A DNA stretch of 64,000 nt from Diplolepis rosae (Eukaryota > Arthropoda > Insecta > Hymenoptera > Diplolepididae). Position 1 is the first letter of the stretch. Each line of letters opens with the position of its first letter. The stretch is from positions 1,612,001 to 1,676,000 of the forward strand of contig JAPYXD010000679.1 in assembly GCA_030998225.1 (NCBI GenBank), in the 5' to 3' direction. This document shows, one piece after another, positions 25,081 to 39,125 of this stretch. The notes under the pieces are model-generated. The model did no database searches. It was not told where the DNA came from and saw nothing but the letters and a program-made list of their open reading frames with translations. Position numbers and translations under genes: made by a program.

Positions 25081-26073
25081 ACGTGACTGCAATCAAAAAC
25101 CAAAGTCTATTTTCTCGCCACGTTCTTAGTTTTCCAGATTATTCAAAGTGTTTGTCAACAAATGGCTTCCCTGAGTCAAACTTTCCTAATTTTGTTTTCG
25201 CCCCGCAAACTCAAATTTTAATTCATATTTTTAATAATGTAGCACAATGTGACTGCAATCAAAAACCAAAGTCTTTTTTGCGACACGTTCTTAGTTTTCC
25301 AGATAATTCAACGAGTTTTTCAACAAATGGCTTCCCTGGGTCAAACTTTCCTAATTTTGGTTTCGCTCCGCATACTTAAATTTTCATTAATATTCTTAAT
25401 AATGTAGGACAACGTGACTGCAATCAGAAACAAAAGTCTTTTTTCTAGCCACGTTCTTAGTTTTCGAGATTATTCAAAGAGTTTTTCCCGAAATGGTTTC
25501 CCCGCGTGAAACTTTGTTAATTTTCGTTTTGCTCCGTAAACTCAAATTTCAATTTATATTTTTATTAATGTAGCACAACCTGACTGCAATCACAAAAAAG
25601 TCCTTTTTTATTTCCTTTTCTTAGTTTCCAAGATAATTTAAAGAGTTTGTCAACAAATGACTTCCCTGGGTCAAACGTTCCTAATTTTGGTTTCGCCCCG
25701 CAAACTAAAATTTTGATTAATATTTTTATTAATGTAGCACAACGTGACTGCAATCAGAAACAAAAGTCTTTTTTCTAGCCACGTTCTTAGTTTTCGAGAT
25801 TATTCAAAGAGTTTTTCCAGAAATGGCTTCCCCGTGTCAAACTTTGTTAATTTTGGTTTCCTGCGCAAACTCAAATTTTAATTAATATTTTTATTAATGT
25901 GGCACAACGTGACGGCAATCAAAAACCAAAGTCTTTTTTGCGCCACGTTCTTAGTTTTCGAGATTATTCAAAGAGTTTTTCCAGAAATGGCTTCCCCGCG
26001 TGAAACTTTGTTAATTTTCGTTTTGCTCCGTAAACTCAAATTTTAATTTATATTTTTATTAATGTAGCACAAC
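25081..26073 (+). repeat. Satellite monomers joining trimer block and 4-kb triplication
   Basis: About six monomers of D/E/F and trimer types. A C monomer here lacks 4 bp (CAATCACAAAAAAGTCC near 25588-25604). No non-satellite sequence is present. Confidence 0.75.
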
Positions 26074-29000
26074 CTGACTGCAATCACAAACCAAAGTCCT
26101 TTTTTCTTTCCTTTTCTTAGTTTCCAAGATAATTTAAAGAGTTTGTCAACAAATGACTTCCCTGGGTCAAACTTTCCTAATTTTGGTTTCGCCCCGCAAA
26201 CTAAAATTTTGATTAATATTTTTATTAATGTAGCATAACGTGACTGCAATCACAAACAAAAGTCTTTTTTCTAGCCACGTTCTTTGTTTTCGAGATTATT
26301 CAAAGAGTTTTTCCAGAAATGGCTTCCCCGCGTCAAACTTTGTTAATTTTGGTTTCGCCTTGCAAACTCAAATTTTAATTCTTATTTTTATGAATGTAGC
26401 ACAATGTGACTACAATCAAAAACCAAAGTCTTTTTGAGCCACGTCCTTAGATTTCAAGATAATTTACAGAGTTTGTCTACAAATGGCTTCCCTGAGTCAA
26501 ACTTTCCTAATTTTGTTTTCGCCCCGCAAACTCAAATTTTAATTCATATTTTTAATATTGTAGCACAATGTGACTGCAATAAAAAACCAAAGTCTTTTTT
26601 GCGCCACGTTCTTAGTTTTCAAGATAATTCAAAGATTTTTTCCAGAAATGGCTTCCCCGCGTGAAACTTTGTTAATTTTCGTTTTGCTCCGTAAACTCAA
26701 ATTTTAATTTATATTTTTATTAATGTAGCACAACCTGACTGCAATCACAAACCAAAGTCCTTTTTTCTTTCCTTTTCTTAGTTTCCAAGATAATTTAAAG
26801 AGTTTGTCAACAAATGACTTCCCTGGGTCAAACTTTACTAATTTTGGTTTCGCCCCGCAAACTTAAATTTTGATTAATATTTTTATTAATGTAGCATAAC
26901 GTGACTGCAATCAAAAACAAAAGTCTTTTTTCTAGCCACGTTCTTAGTTTTCGAGATTATTCAAAGAGTTTTACCAGAAATGGCTTCCCCGCGTCAAACT
27001 TTGTTAATTTTGGTTTCTCTCCGCAAACTAAAATTTTAAATCTTATTTTTATGAATGTAGCACAATGTGACTACAATCAAAAACCAAAGTCTTTTTGAGC
27101 CACGTCCTTAGATTTCAAGATAATTTACAGAGTTTGTCTACAAATGGCTTCCCTGGGTCAAACTTTCCTAATTTTGGTTTCGCCCCGCATACTTAAATTT
27201 TCTTTAATATTCTTAACAATGTAGGACAACGTGACTGCAATCAGAAACAAAAGTCTTTTTTCTAGCCACGTTCTTAGTTTTCGAGATTATTCAAAGAGTT
27301 TTTCCCGAAATGGTTTCCCCGCGTGAAACTTTGTTAATTTTCGTTTTGATCCGTAAACTCAAATTTCAATTTATATTTTTATTAATGTAGCACAACCTGA
27401 CTGCAATCACAAACCAAAGTCCTTTTTTATTTCCTTTTCTTAGTTGCCAAGATAATTTAAAGAGTTTGTCAACAAATGACTTCCCTGGGTCAAACGTTCC
27501 TAATTTTGGTTTCGCCCCGCAAACTAAAATTTTGATTAATATTTTTATTAATGTAGCACAACGTGACTGCAATCAGAAACAAAAGTCTTTTTTCTAGCCA
27601 CGTTCTTAGTTTTCGAGATTATTCAAAGAGTTTTTCCAGAAATGGCTTCCCCGTGTCAAACTTTGTTAATTTTGGTTTCCTGCGCAAACTCAAATTTTAA
27701 TTAATATTTTTATTAATGTGGCACAACGTGACGGCAATCAAAACCCAAAGTCTTTTTTTGCGCCACGTTCTTAGTTTTCGAGATTATTCAAAGAGTTTTT
27801 CCAGAAATGGCTTCCCCGCGTGAAACTTTGTTAATTTTCGTTTTGCTCCGTAAACTCAAATTTTAATTTATATTTTTATTAATGTAGCACAACCTGACTG
27901 CAATCACAAACCAAAGTCCTTTTTATTTCCTTTTCTTAGTTTCCAAGATAATTTAAAGAGTTTGTCAACAAATGACTTCCCTGGGTCAAACTTTCCTAAT
28001 TTTGGTTTCGCCCCGCAAACTAAAATTTTGATTAATATTTTTATTAATGTAGCATAACGTGACTGCAATCACGAGATTATTCAAATTTCGAGATTATTCA
28101 AAGAGTTTTTCCAGAAATGGCTTCCCCGCGTCAAACTTTGTTAATTTTGGTTTCGCTCCGCAAACTCAAATTTTAATTCTTATTTTTATGAATGTTGCAC
28201 AATGTGACTACAATCAAAAACCAAAGTCTTTTTGAGCCACGTCCTTAGATTTCAAGATAATTTACAGAGTTTGTCTACAAATGGCTTCCCTGGTTCAAAC
28301 TTTCCTAATTTTGTTTTCGACACGCAAACTCAAATTTTAATTAATATTTTTAATAATGTAGCACAATGTGACTGCAATGAAAAACCAAAGTCTTTTTTGC
28401 GCCACGTTCTTAGTTTTCAAGATAATTCAACGAGTTTTTCAACAAATGGCTTCCCTGAGTCAAACTTTCCTAATTTTGGTTTCGATCCGCATACTTAAAT
28501 TTTCATTAATATTCTTAATAATGTAGCACAACGTGACTGCAATCAGAAACAAAAGTCTTTTTTCTAGCCACGTTCTTACTTTTCGAGATTATTCAAAGAG
28601 TTTTTCCCGAAATGGTTTCCCCGCGTGAAACTTTGTTAATTTTCGTTTTGCTACGTAAACTCAAATTTTAATTTATATTTTTATTAATGAAGCACAACCT
28701 GACTGCAATCACAAACCAAAGTCCTTTTTTATTTCCTTTTCTTAGTTTCCAAGATAATTTAAAGAGTTTGTCAACAAATGACTTCCCTGGGTCAAACGTT
28801 CCTAATTTTGGTTTCGCCCCGCAAACTAAAATTTTGATTAATATTTTTATTAATGTAGCACAACGTGACTGCAATCAGAAACAAAAGTCTTTTTTCTAGC
28901 CACGTTCTTAGTTTTCGACATTATTCAAAGAGTTTTTCCAGAAATGGCTTCCCCGTGTCAAACTTTGTTAATTTTGGTTTCCTGCGCAAACTCAAATTTT

Positions 29001-30686
29001 AATTAATATTTTTATTAATGTGGCACAACGTGACGGCAATCAAAAACCAAAGTCTTTTTTTGCGCCACGTTCTTAGTTTTCGAGATTATTCAAAGAGTTT
29101 TTCCAGAAATGGCTTCCCCGCGTGAAACTTTGTTAATTTTCGTTTTGCTCCGTAAACTCAAATTTTAATTTATATTTTTATTAATGTAGCACAACCTGAC
29201 TGCAATCACAAACCAAAGTCCTTTTTCATTTCCTTTTCTTAGTTTCCAAGATAATTTAAAGAGTTTGTCAACAAATGGCTTCCCTGGGTCAAACTTTCCT
29301 AATTTTGGTGTCGCCCCGCAAACTCACATTTTAATTCATATTCTTAATAATGTAGCAGAACGTGACTGCAATCAAAAACAAAAGTCTTTTTTCTAGCCAC
29401 GTTCTTAGTTTTCCAGATTATTCAAAGAGTTTTTCGAGAAATGGCTTCCCCGCGTCAAACTTTGTTAATTTTGGTTTCGCTCCGCAAACTCAAATTTTAA
29501 TTCTTATTTTTATGAATGTAGCACAATGTGACTGCAATCAAAAACCAAAGTCTTTTTTGCGCCACGTTCTTAGTTTTCAAGATAATTCAACGAGTTTTTC
29601 AACAAATGGCTTCCCTGGGTCAAACTTTCCTAATTTTGGTTTCGCTCCGCATACTTAAATTTTCATTAATATTCTTAATAATGTAGCACAACGTGACTGC
29701 AATCAAAAACAAAAGTCTTTTTTCTAGCCACGTTCTTAGTTTTCGAGATTATTCAAAGAGTTTTTCCAGAAATGGCTTCCCTGGGTCAAACTTTGTTAAT
29801 TTTGGTTTCGCTCCGCAAACTCAAATTTTAATTCATATTTTTATTAATGTAGCACAATGTGACTGCAATCAAAAACCAAAGTCTTTTTTTGCGCCACGTT
29901 CTTAGTTTTCGAGATAATTCAAAGAGTTTCTCCAGAAATGGTTTCCCTGTGTCAAACTTTGTTAATTTTCGTTTTGCTCTGCAAACTCAAATTTTAATTT
30001 ATATTTTTATTAATGTAGCATAAAGTTACTGCAATCAAAAACCAAAGTCTTTTTTCGCGCCACGTTCTTAGTTTTAAAAATAATTCAAAGAGTTTTTCCC
30101 GAAATGGTTTCTCCGCGTGAAACTTTGTTAATTTTCGTTTTGCTCCGTAAACTCAAATTTTAATTTATATTTTTATTAATGTAGCACAACGTGACTGCAT
30201 TCACAAACCGGAGTCTTTTTTTATTTCCTTTTCTTAGTTTCCAAGATAATTTAAAGAGTTTGTCAACAAATGGCTTCCCTGGGACAAACTTTCCTAATTT
30301 TTGTTTCGCCCCGCAAACTAAAATTTTGATTAATATTTTTATTAATGTAGCACAACGTGACTGCAATCAGAAACAAAAGTCTTTTTTTTCGCCACGTTCT
30401 TAGTTTTCGTGATTATTCAAAGAGTTTTTCCAGAAATGGCTTCCCCGTGTCAAACTTTGTTAATTTTGGTTTCCTGCGCAAACTCAAATTTTAATTAATA
30501 TTTTTATTAATGTGGCACAACGTGACGGCAATCAAAAACCAAAGTCTTTTTTGCGCCACGTTCTTAGTTTTCGAGATTATTCAAAGAGTTTTTCCAGAAA
30601 TGGCTTCCCCGCGTGAAACTTTGTTAATTTTCGTTTTGCTCCGTAAACTCAAATTTTAATTTATATTTTTATTAATGTAGCACAAC
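26074..30686 (+). repeat. Large higher-order repeat, copy 1 (4613 bp, 28 monomers)
   Basis: Related monomers in copy 2 lie 4613 bp away before position 28071 and 4634 bp away after it. The 21-bp difference is explained by a short deleted and duplicated monomer at 28059-28203. The unit ends with the module containing CTGCATTCACAAACCGGAG (C-like, near 30192) followed by one A and one B monomer. Confidence 0.85.
28059..28203 (+). repeat. Shortened monomer with direct duplication (145 bp)
   Basis: This monomer is 21 bp short. The segment normally holding the T-tract and CCACGTTC is replaced by a duplicated 14-mer, CGAGATTATTCAAA, at 28072-28085 and 28089-28102, separated by TTT. Homologous monomers in copies 2 and 3 are full length. 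It looks like a replication slip or end-joining scar. Confidence 0.85.
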
Positions 30687-33600
30687 CTGACTGCAATCAC
30701 AAACCAAAGTCCTTTTTTCTTTCCTTTTCTTAGTTTCCAAGATAATTTAAAGAGTTTGTCAACAAATGACTTCCCTGGGTCAAACTTTCCTAATTTTGGT
30801 TTCGCCCCGCAAACTAAAATTTTGATTAATATTTTTATTAATGTAGCATAACGTGACTGCAATCACAAACAAAAGTCTTTTTTCTAGCCACGTTCTTTGT
30901 TTTCGAGATTATTCAAAGAGTTTTTCCAGAAATGGCTTCCCCGCGTCAAACTTTGTTAATTTTGGTTTCGCTCCGCAAACTCAAATTTTAATTCTTATTT
31001 TTATGAATGTAGCACAATGTGACTACAATCAAAAACCAAAGTCTTTTTGAGCCACGTCCTTAGATTTCAAGATAATTTACAGAGTTTGTCTACAAATGGC
31101 TTCCCTGAGTCAAACTTTCCTAATTTTGTTTTCGCCCCGCAAACTCAAATTTTAATTCATATTTTTAATATTGTAGCACAATGTGACTGCAATAAAAAAC
31201 CAAAGTCTTTTTTGCGCCACGTTCTTAGTTTTCAAGATAATTCAAAGAGTTTTTCCAGAAATGGCTTCCCCGCGTGAAACTTTGTTAATTTTCGTTTTGC
31301 TCCGTAAACTCAAATTTTAATTTATATTTTTATTAATGTAGCACAACCTGACTGCAATCACAAACCAAAGTCCTTTTTTCTTTCCTTTTCTTAGTTTCCA
31401 AGATAATTTAAAGAGTTTGTCAACAAATGACTTCCCTGGGTCAAACTTTCCTAATTTTGGTTTCGCCCCGCAAACTAAAATTTTGATTAATATTTTTATT
31501 AATGTAGCATACCGTGACTGCAATCACAAACAAAAGTCTTTTTTCTAGCCACGTCCTTTGTTTTCGAGATAATTCACAGAGTTTTTCGAGAAATGGCTTC
31601 CCGGCGTCAAACTTTGTTAATTTTGGTTTCGCTCCGCAAACTCAAATTTTAATTCTTATTTTTATGAATGTAGCACAATGTGACTACAATCAAAAACCAA
31701 AGTCTTTTTGAGCCACGTCCTTAGATTTCAAGATAATTTACAGAGTTTGTCTACAAATGGCTTCCCTGAGTCAAACTTTCCTAATTTTGTTTTCGCCCCG
31801 CATACTTAAATTTTCATTAATATTTTTATTAATGTAGCACAACGTGACTGCAATCAGAAACAAAAGTCTTTTTTTGCGCCACGTTCTTAGTTTTCGAGAT
31901 TATTCAAAGAGTTTTTCCAGAAATGGCTTCCCCGCGTGAAACTTTGTTAATTTTCGTTTTGCTCCGTAAACTCAAATTTTAATTTATATTTTTATTAATG
32001 TAGCACAACCTGACTGCAATCACAAACCCAAGTCCTTTTTTATTTCCTTTTCTTAGTTTCCAAGATAATTTAAAGAGTTTGTCAACAAATGACTTCCCTG
32101 GGTCAAACGTTCCTAATTTTGGTTTCGCCCCGCAAACTAAAATTTTGATTAATATTTTTATTAATGTAGCACAACGTGACTGCAATCAGAAACAAAAGTC
32201 TTTTTTCTAGCCACGTTCTTAGTTTTCGAGATTATTCAAAGAGTTTTTCCAGAAACGGCTTCCCCGTGTCAAACTTTGTTAATTTTGGTTTCCTGCGCAA
32301 ACTCAAATTTTAATTAATATTTTTATTAATGTGGCACAACGTGACGGCAATCAAAACCCAAAGTCTTTTTTTGCGCCACGTTCTTAGTTTTCGAGATTAT
32401 TCAAAGAGTTTTTCCAGAAATGGCTTCCCCGCGTGAAACTTTGTTAATTTTCGTTTTGCTCCGTAAACTCAAATTTTAATTTATATTTTTATTAATGTAG
32501 CACAACCTGACTGCAATCACAAACCAAAGTCCTTTTTTATTTCCTTTTCTTAGTTTCCAAGATAATTTAAAGAGTTTGTCAACAAATGACTTCCCTGGGT
32601 CAAACTTTCCTAATTTTGGTTTCGCCCCGCAAACTAAAATTTTGATTAATATTTTTATTAATGTAGCATAACGTGACTGCAATCACAAACAAAAGTCTTT
32701 TTTCTAGCCACGTTCTTTGTTTTCGAGATTATTCAAAGAGTTTTTCCAGAAATGGCTTCCCCGCGTCAAACTTTGTTAATTTTGGTTTCGCTCCGCAAAC
32801 TCAAATTTTAATTCTTATTTTTATGAATGTTGCACAATGTGACTACAATCAAAAACCAAAGTCTTTTTGAGCCACGTCCTTAGATTTCAAGATAATTTAC
32901 AGAGTTTGTCTACAAATGGCTTCCCTGAGTCAAACTTTCCTAATTTTGTTTTCGCCCCGCAAACTCAAATTTTAATTCATATTTTTAATATTGTAGCACA
33001 ATGTGACTGCAATAAAAAACCAAAGTCTTTTTGCGCCACGTTCTTAGTTTTCAAGATAATTTACAGAGTTTGTCAACAAATGGCTTCCCTGAGTCAAACT
33101 TTCCTAATTTTGGTTTCGCTCCGCATACTTAAATTTTCATTAATATTCTTAATAATGTAGCACAACGTGACTGCAATCAGAAACAAAAGTCTTTTTTCTA
33201 GCCACGTTCTTACTTTTCGAGATTATTCAAAGAGTTTTTCCCGAAATGGTTTCCCCGCGTGAAACTTTGTTAATTTTCGTTTTGCTACGTAAACTCAAAT
33301 TTTAATTTATATTTTTATTAATGAAGCACAACCTGACTGCAATCACAAACCAAAGTCCTTTTTTATTTCCTTTTCTTAGTTTCCAAGATAATTTAAAGAG
33401 TTTGTCAACAAATGACTTCCCTGGGTCAAACGTTCCTAATTTTGGTTTCGCCCCGCAAACTAAAATTTTGATTAATATTTTTATTAATGTAGCACAACGT
33501 GACTGCAATCAGAAACAAAAGTCTTTTTTCTAGCCACGTTCTTAGTTTTCGACATTATTCAAAGAGTTTTTCCAGAAATGGCTTCCCCGTGTCAAACTTT

Positions 33601-34823
33601 GTTAATTTTGGTTTCGCTCCGCAAACTCAAATTTTAATTAATATTTTTATTAATGTGGCACAACGTGACGGCAATCAAAAACCAAAGTCTTTTTTTGCGC
33701 CACGTTCTTAGTTTTCGAGATTATTCAAAGAGTTTTTCCAGAAATGGCTTCCCCGCGTGAAACTTTGTTAATTTTCGTTTTGCTCCGTAAACTCAAATTT
33801 TAATTTATATTTTTATTAATGTAGCACAACCTGACTGCAATCACAAACCAAAGTCCTTTTTTCTTTCCTTTTCTTAGTTTCCAAGATAATTCAACGAGTT
33901 TTTCAACAAATGGCTTCCCTGGGTCAAACTTTCCTAATTTTGGTTTCGCTCCGCAAACTCAAATTTTAATTCATATTTTTATGAATGTAGCACAATGTGA
34001 CTGCAATCAAAAACCAACGTCTTTTTTTGCGCCACGTTCTTAGTTTTCGAGATAATTCAAAGAGTTTCTCCAGAAATGGTTTCCCTGTGTCAAACTTTGT
34101 TAATGTTCGTTTCGCTCCGCAAACTCAAATTTTAATTCATATTTTTATTAATGTAGCATAAAGTTACTGCAATCAAAACTAAAGTCTTTTTTCTCGCCAC
34201 GTTCTTAGTTTTCGGAATTATTCAAAGAGTTTTTCCCGAAATGGTTTCTCCGCGTGAAACTTTGTTAATTTTCGTTTTGCTCCGTAAACTCAAATTTTAA
34301 TTTATATTTTTATTAATGTAGCACAACGTGACTGCATTCACAAACCGGAGTCTTTTTTTATTTCCTTTTCTTAGTTTCCAAGATAATTTAAAGAGTTTGT
34401 CAACAAATGGCTTCCCTGGGACAAACTTTCCTAATTTTTGTTTCGCCCCGCAAACTAAAATTTTGATTAATATTTTTATTAATGTAGCACAACGTGACTG
34501 CAATCAGAAACAAAAGTCTTTTTTCTAGCCACGTTCTTAGTTTTCGAGATTATTCAAAGAGTTTTTCCAGAAATGGCTTCCCCGTGTCAAACTTTGTTAA
34601 TTTTGGTTTCCTGCGCAAACTCAAATTTTAATTAATATTTTTATTAATGTGGCACAACGTGACGGCAATCAAAAACCAAAGTCTTTTTTGCGCCACGTTC
34701 TTAGTTTTCGAGATTATTCAAAGAGTTTTTCCAGAAATGGCTTCCCCGCGTGAAACTTTGTTAATTTTCGTTTTGCTCCGTAAACTCAAATTTTAATTTA
34801 TATTTTTATTAATGTAGCACAAC
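30687..34823 (+). repeat. Large higher-order repeat, copy 2 (4137 bp, 25 monomers)
   Basis: Monomers beginning near 30687, 31348, 32010, 32507 and 33333 repeat 4137-4138 bp downstream. Relative to copies 1 and 3, it lacks three monomers between the GAAGCACAACC monomer (about 33.3 kb) and the CACAAACCGGAG monomer (about 34.3 kb): 995 bp instead of about 1491 bp. The hybrid monomer near 33830-33990 is a likely deletion junction. Confidence 0.87.
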
Positions 34824-37800
34824 CTGACTGCAATCACAAACCAAAGTCCTTTTTTCTTTCCTTTTCTTAGTTTCCAAGATAATTTAAAGAGTTTGTCAAC
34901 AAATGACTTCCCTGGGTCAAACTTTCCTAATTTTGGTTTCGCCCCGCAAACTAAAATTTTGATTAATATTTTTATTAATGTAGCATAACGTGACTGCAAT
35001 CACAAACAAAAGTCTTTTTTCTAGCCACGTTCTTTGTTTTCGAGATTATTCAAAGAGTTTTTCCAGAAATGGCTTCCCCGCGTCAAACTTTGTTAATTTT
35101 GGTTTCGCTCCGCAAACTCAAATTTTAATTCTTATTTTTATGAATGTCGCACAATGTGACTACAATCAAAAACCAAAGTCTTTTTGAGCCACGTCCTTAG
35201 ATTTCAAGATAATTTACAGAGTTTGTCTACAAATGGCTTCCCTGAGTCAAACTTTCCTAATTTTGTTTTCGCCCCGCAAACTCAAATTTTAATTCATATT
35301 TTTAATATTGTAGCACAATGTGACTGCAATAAAAAACCAAAGTCTTTTTTGCGCCACGTTCTTAGTTTTCAAGATAATTCAAAGAGTTTTTCCAGAAATG
35401 GCTTCCCCGCGTGAAACTTTGTTAATTTTCGTTTTGCTCCGTAAACTCAAATTTTAATTTATATTTTTATTAATGTAGCACAACCTGACTGCAATCACAA
35501 ACCAAAGTCCTTTTTTCTTTCCTTTTCTTAGATTCCAAGATAATTTAAAGAGTTTGTCAACAAATGACTTCCCTGGGTCAAACTTTCCTAATTTTGGTTT
35601 CGCCCCGCAAACTAAAATTTTGATTAATATTTTTATTAATGTAGCATACCGTGACTGCAATCACAAACAAAAGTCTTTTTTCTAGCCACGTTCTTTGTTT
35701 TCGAGATTATTCAAAGAGTTTTTCCAGAAATGGCTTCCCCGCGTCAAACTTTGTTAATTTTGGTTTCGCTCCGCAAACTCAAATTGTAATTCTTATTTTT
35801 ATGAATGTAGCACAATGTGACTACAATCAAAAACCAAAGTCTTTTTGAGCCACGTCCTTAGATTTCAAGATAATTTACAGAGTTTGTCTACAAATGGCTT
35901 CCCTGAGTCAAACTTTCCTAATTTTGTTTTCGCCCCGCATACTTAAATTTTCATTAATATTTTTATTAATGTAGCACAACGTGACTGCAATCAAAAACAA
36001 AAGTCTTTTTTTGCGCCACGTTCTTAGTTTTCGGGATTATTCAAAGAGTTTTTCCAGAAATGGCTTCCCCGCGTGAAACTTTGTTAATTTTCGTTTTGCT
36101 CCGTAAACTCAAATTTTAATTTATATTTTTATTAATGTAGCACAACCTGACTGCAATCACAAACCCAAGTCCTTTTTTATTTCCTTTTCTTAGTTTCCAA
36201 GATAATTTAAAGAGTTTGTCAACAAATGACTTCCCTGGGTCAAACGTTCCTAATTTTGGTTTCGCCCCGCAAACTAAAATTTTGATTAATATTTTTATTA
36301 ATGTAGCACAACGTGACTGCAATCAGAAACCAAAGTCTTTTTTCTAGCCACGTTCTTAGTTTTCAAAATTATTCAAAGAGTTTTTCCAGAAATGGCTTCC
36401 CCGTGTCAAACTTTGTTAATTTTGGTTTCGCTCCGCAAACTCAAATTTTAATTAATATTTTTATTAATGTGGCACAACGTGACGGCAATCAAAACCCAAA
36501 GTCTTTTTTTGCGCCACGTTCTTAGTTTTCGAGATTATTCAAAGAGTTTTTCCAGAAATGGCTTCCCCGCGTGAAACTTTGTTAATTTTCGTTTTGCTCC
36601 GTAAACTCAAATTTTAATTTATATTTTTATTAATGTAGCACAACCTGACTGCAATCACAAACCAAAGTCCTTTTTTATTTCCTTTTCTTAGTTTCCAAGA
36701 TAATTTAAAGAGTTTGTCAACAAATGACTTCCCTGGGTCAAACTTTCCTAATTTTGGTTTCGCCCCGCAAACTAAAATTTTGATTAATATTTTTATTAAT
36801 GTAGCATAACGTGACTGCAATCACAAACAAAAGTCTTTTTTCTAGCCACGTTCTTTGTTTTCGAGATTATTCAAAGAGTTTTTCCAGAAATGGCTTCCCC
36901 GCGTCAAACTTTGTTAATTTTGGTTTCGCTCCGCAAACTCAAATTTTAATTCTTATTTTTATGAATGTTGCACAATGTGACTACAATCAAAAACCAAAGT
37001 CTTTTTGAGCCACGTCCTTAGATTTCAAGATAATTTACAGAGTTTGTCAACAAATGGCTTCCCTGGGTCAAACTTTCCTAATTTTGTTTTCGCCCCGCAA
37101 ACTCAAATTTTAATTCATATTTTTAATATTGTAGCACAATGTGACTGCAATGAAAAACCAAAGTCTTTTTTGCGAAACGTTCTTAGTTTTCAAGATAATT
37201 CAACGAGTTTGTCAACAAATGGCTTCCCTGAGTCAAACTTTCCTAATTTTGGTTTCGCTCCGCATACTTAAATTTTCATTAATATTCTTAATAATGTAGC
37301 ACAACGTGACTGCAATCAAAAACAAAAGTCTTTTTTCTAGCCACGTTCTTACTTTTCGAGATTATTCAAAGAGTTTTTCCCGAAATGGTTTCCGCGTGAA
37401 ACTTTGTTAATTTTCGTTTTGCTACGTAAACTCAAATTTTAATTTATATTTTTATTAATGAAGCACAACCTGACTGCAATCACAAACCAAAGTCCTTTTT
37501 TATTTCCTTTTCTTAGTTTCCAAGATAATTTAAAGAGTTTGTCAACAAATGACTTCCCTGGGTCAAACGTTCCTAATTTTGGTTTCGCCCCGCAAACTAA
37601 AATTTTGATTAATATTTTTATTAATGTAGCACAACGTGACTGCAATCAGAAACAAAAGTCTTTTTTCTAGCCACGTTCTTAGTTTTCGACATTATTCAAA
37701 GAGTTTTTCCAGAAATGGCTTCCCCGAGTCAAACTTTGTTAATTTTGGTTTCCTGCGCAAACTCAAATTTTAATTAATATTTTTATTAATGTGGCACAAC

Positions 37801-39125
37801 GTGACGGCAATCAAAAACCAAAGTCTTTTTTTGCGCCACGTTCTTAGTTTTCGAGATTATTCAAAGAGTTTTTCCAGAAATGGCTTCCCCGCGTGAAACT
37901 TTGTTAATTTTCGTTTTGCTCCGTAAACTCAAATTTTAATTTATATTTTTATTAATGTAGCACAACCTGACTGCAATCACAAACCAAAGTCCTTTTTTAT
38001 TTCCTTTTCTTAGTTTCCAAGATAATTTAAAGAGTTTGTCAACAAATGGCTTCCCTGGGTCAAACTTTACTAATTTTGGTTTCGCCCCGCAAACTAAAAT
38101 TTTGAATAATATTCTTATTAATGTAGCACAACGTGACTGCAATCAAAAACAAAAGTCTTTTTTCTAGCCACGTTCTTAGTTTTCCAGATTATTCAAAGAG
38201 TTTTTCGAGAAATGGCTTCCCCGCGTCAAACTTTGTTAATTTTGGTTTCGCTCCGCAAACTCAAATTTTAATTCTTATTTTTATGAATGTAGCACAATGT
38301 GAATGCAATCAAAAACCAAAGTCTTTTTTGCGCCACGTTCTTAGTTTTCAAGATAATTCAACGAGTTTTTCAACAAATGGCTTCCCTGGGTCAAACTTTC
38401 CTAATTTTGGTTTCGCTCCGCATACTTAAATTTTCATTAATATTCTTAATAATGTAGCACAACGTGACTGCAATCAAAAACAAAAGTCTTTGTTCTAGAC
38501 ACGTTCTTAGTTTTCGAGATTATTCAAAGAGTTTTTCCAGAAATTGTTTCCCTGTGTCAAACTTTGTTAATGTTCGTTTCGCTCCGCAAACTCAAATTTT
38601 AATTCATATTTTTATGAATGTAGCACAATGTGACTGCAATCAAAAACAAAAGTCTTTTTTGCGCCACGTTCTTAGTTTTCGAGATAATTCAAAGAGTTTC
38701 TCCAGAAATGGTTTCCCTGTGTCAAACTTTGTTAATTTTCGTTTTGCTCTGCAAACTCAAATTTTAATTCATATTTTTAATAATGTAGCACAATGTGACT
38801 GCAATCAAAAACCAAAGACTTTTTCTCGCCACGTTCTTAGTTTTCGAAATTATTCAAAGAGTTTTTCCCGAAATGGTTTCTCCGCGTGAAACTTTGTTAA
38901 TTTTCGTTTTGCTCCGTAAACTCAAATTTTAATTTATATTTTTATTAATGTAGCACAACGTGACTGCATTCACAAACCGGAGTCTTTTTTTATTTCCTTT
39001 TCTTAGTTTCCAAGATAATTTAAAGAGTTTGTCAACAAATGGCTTCCCTGGGACAAACTTTCCTAATTTTTGTTTCGCCCCGCAAACTAAAATTTTGATT
39101 AATATTTTTATTAATGTAGCACAAC
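34824..39125 (+). repeat. Large higher-order repeat, copy 3 (about 4302 bp, 26 monomers)
   Basis: Follows copy 2 without a gap. It retains the three monomers missing in copy 2 but lacks the terminal A and B monomers. Homology stops just after the CACAAACCGGAG module, and from about 39138 a different monomer type continues in register. Confidence 0.85.
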
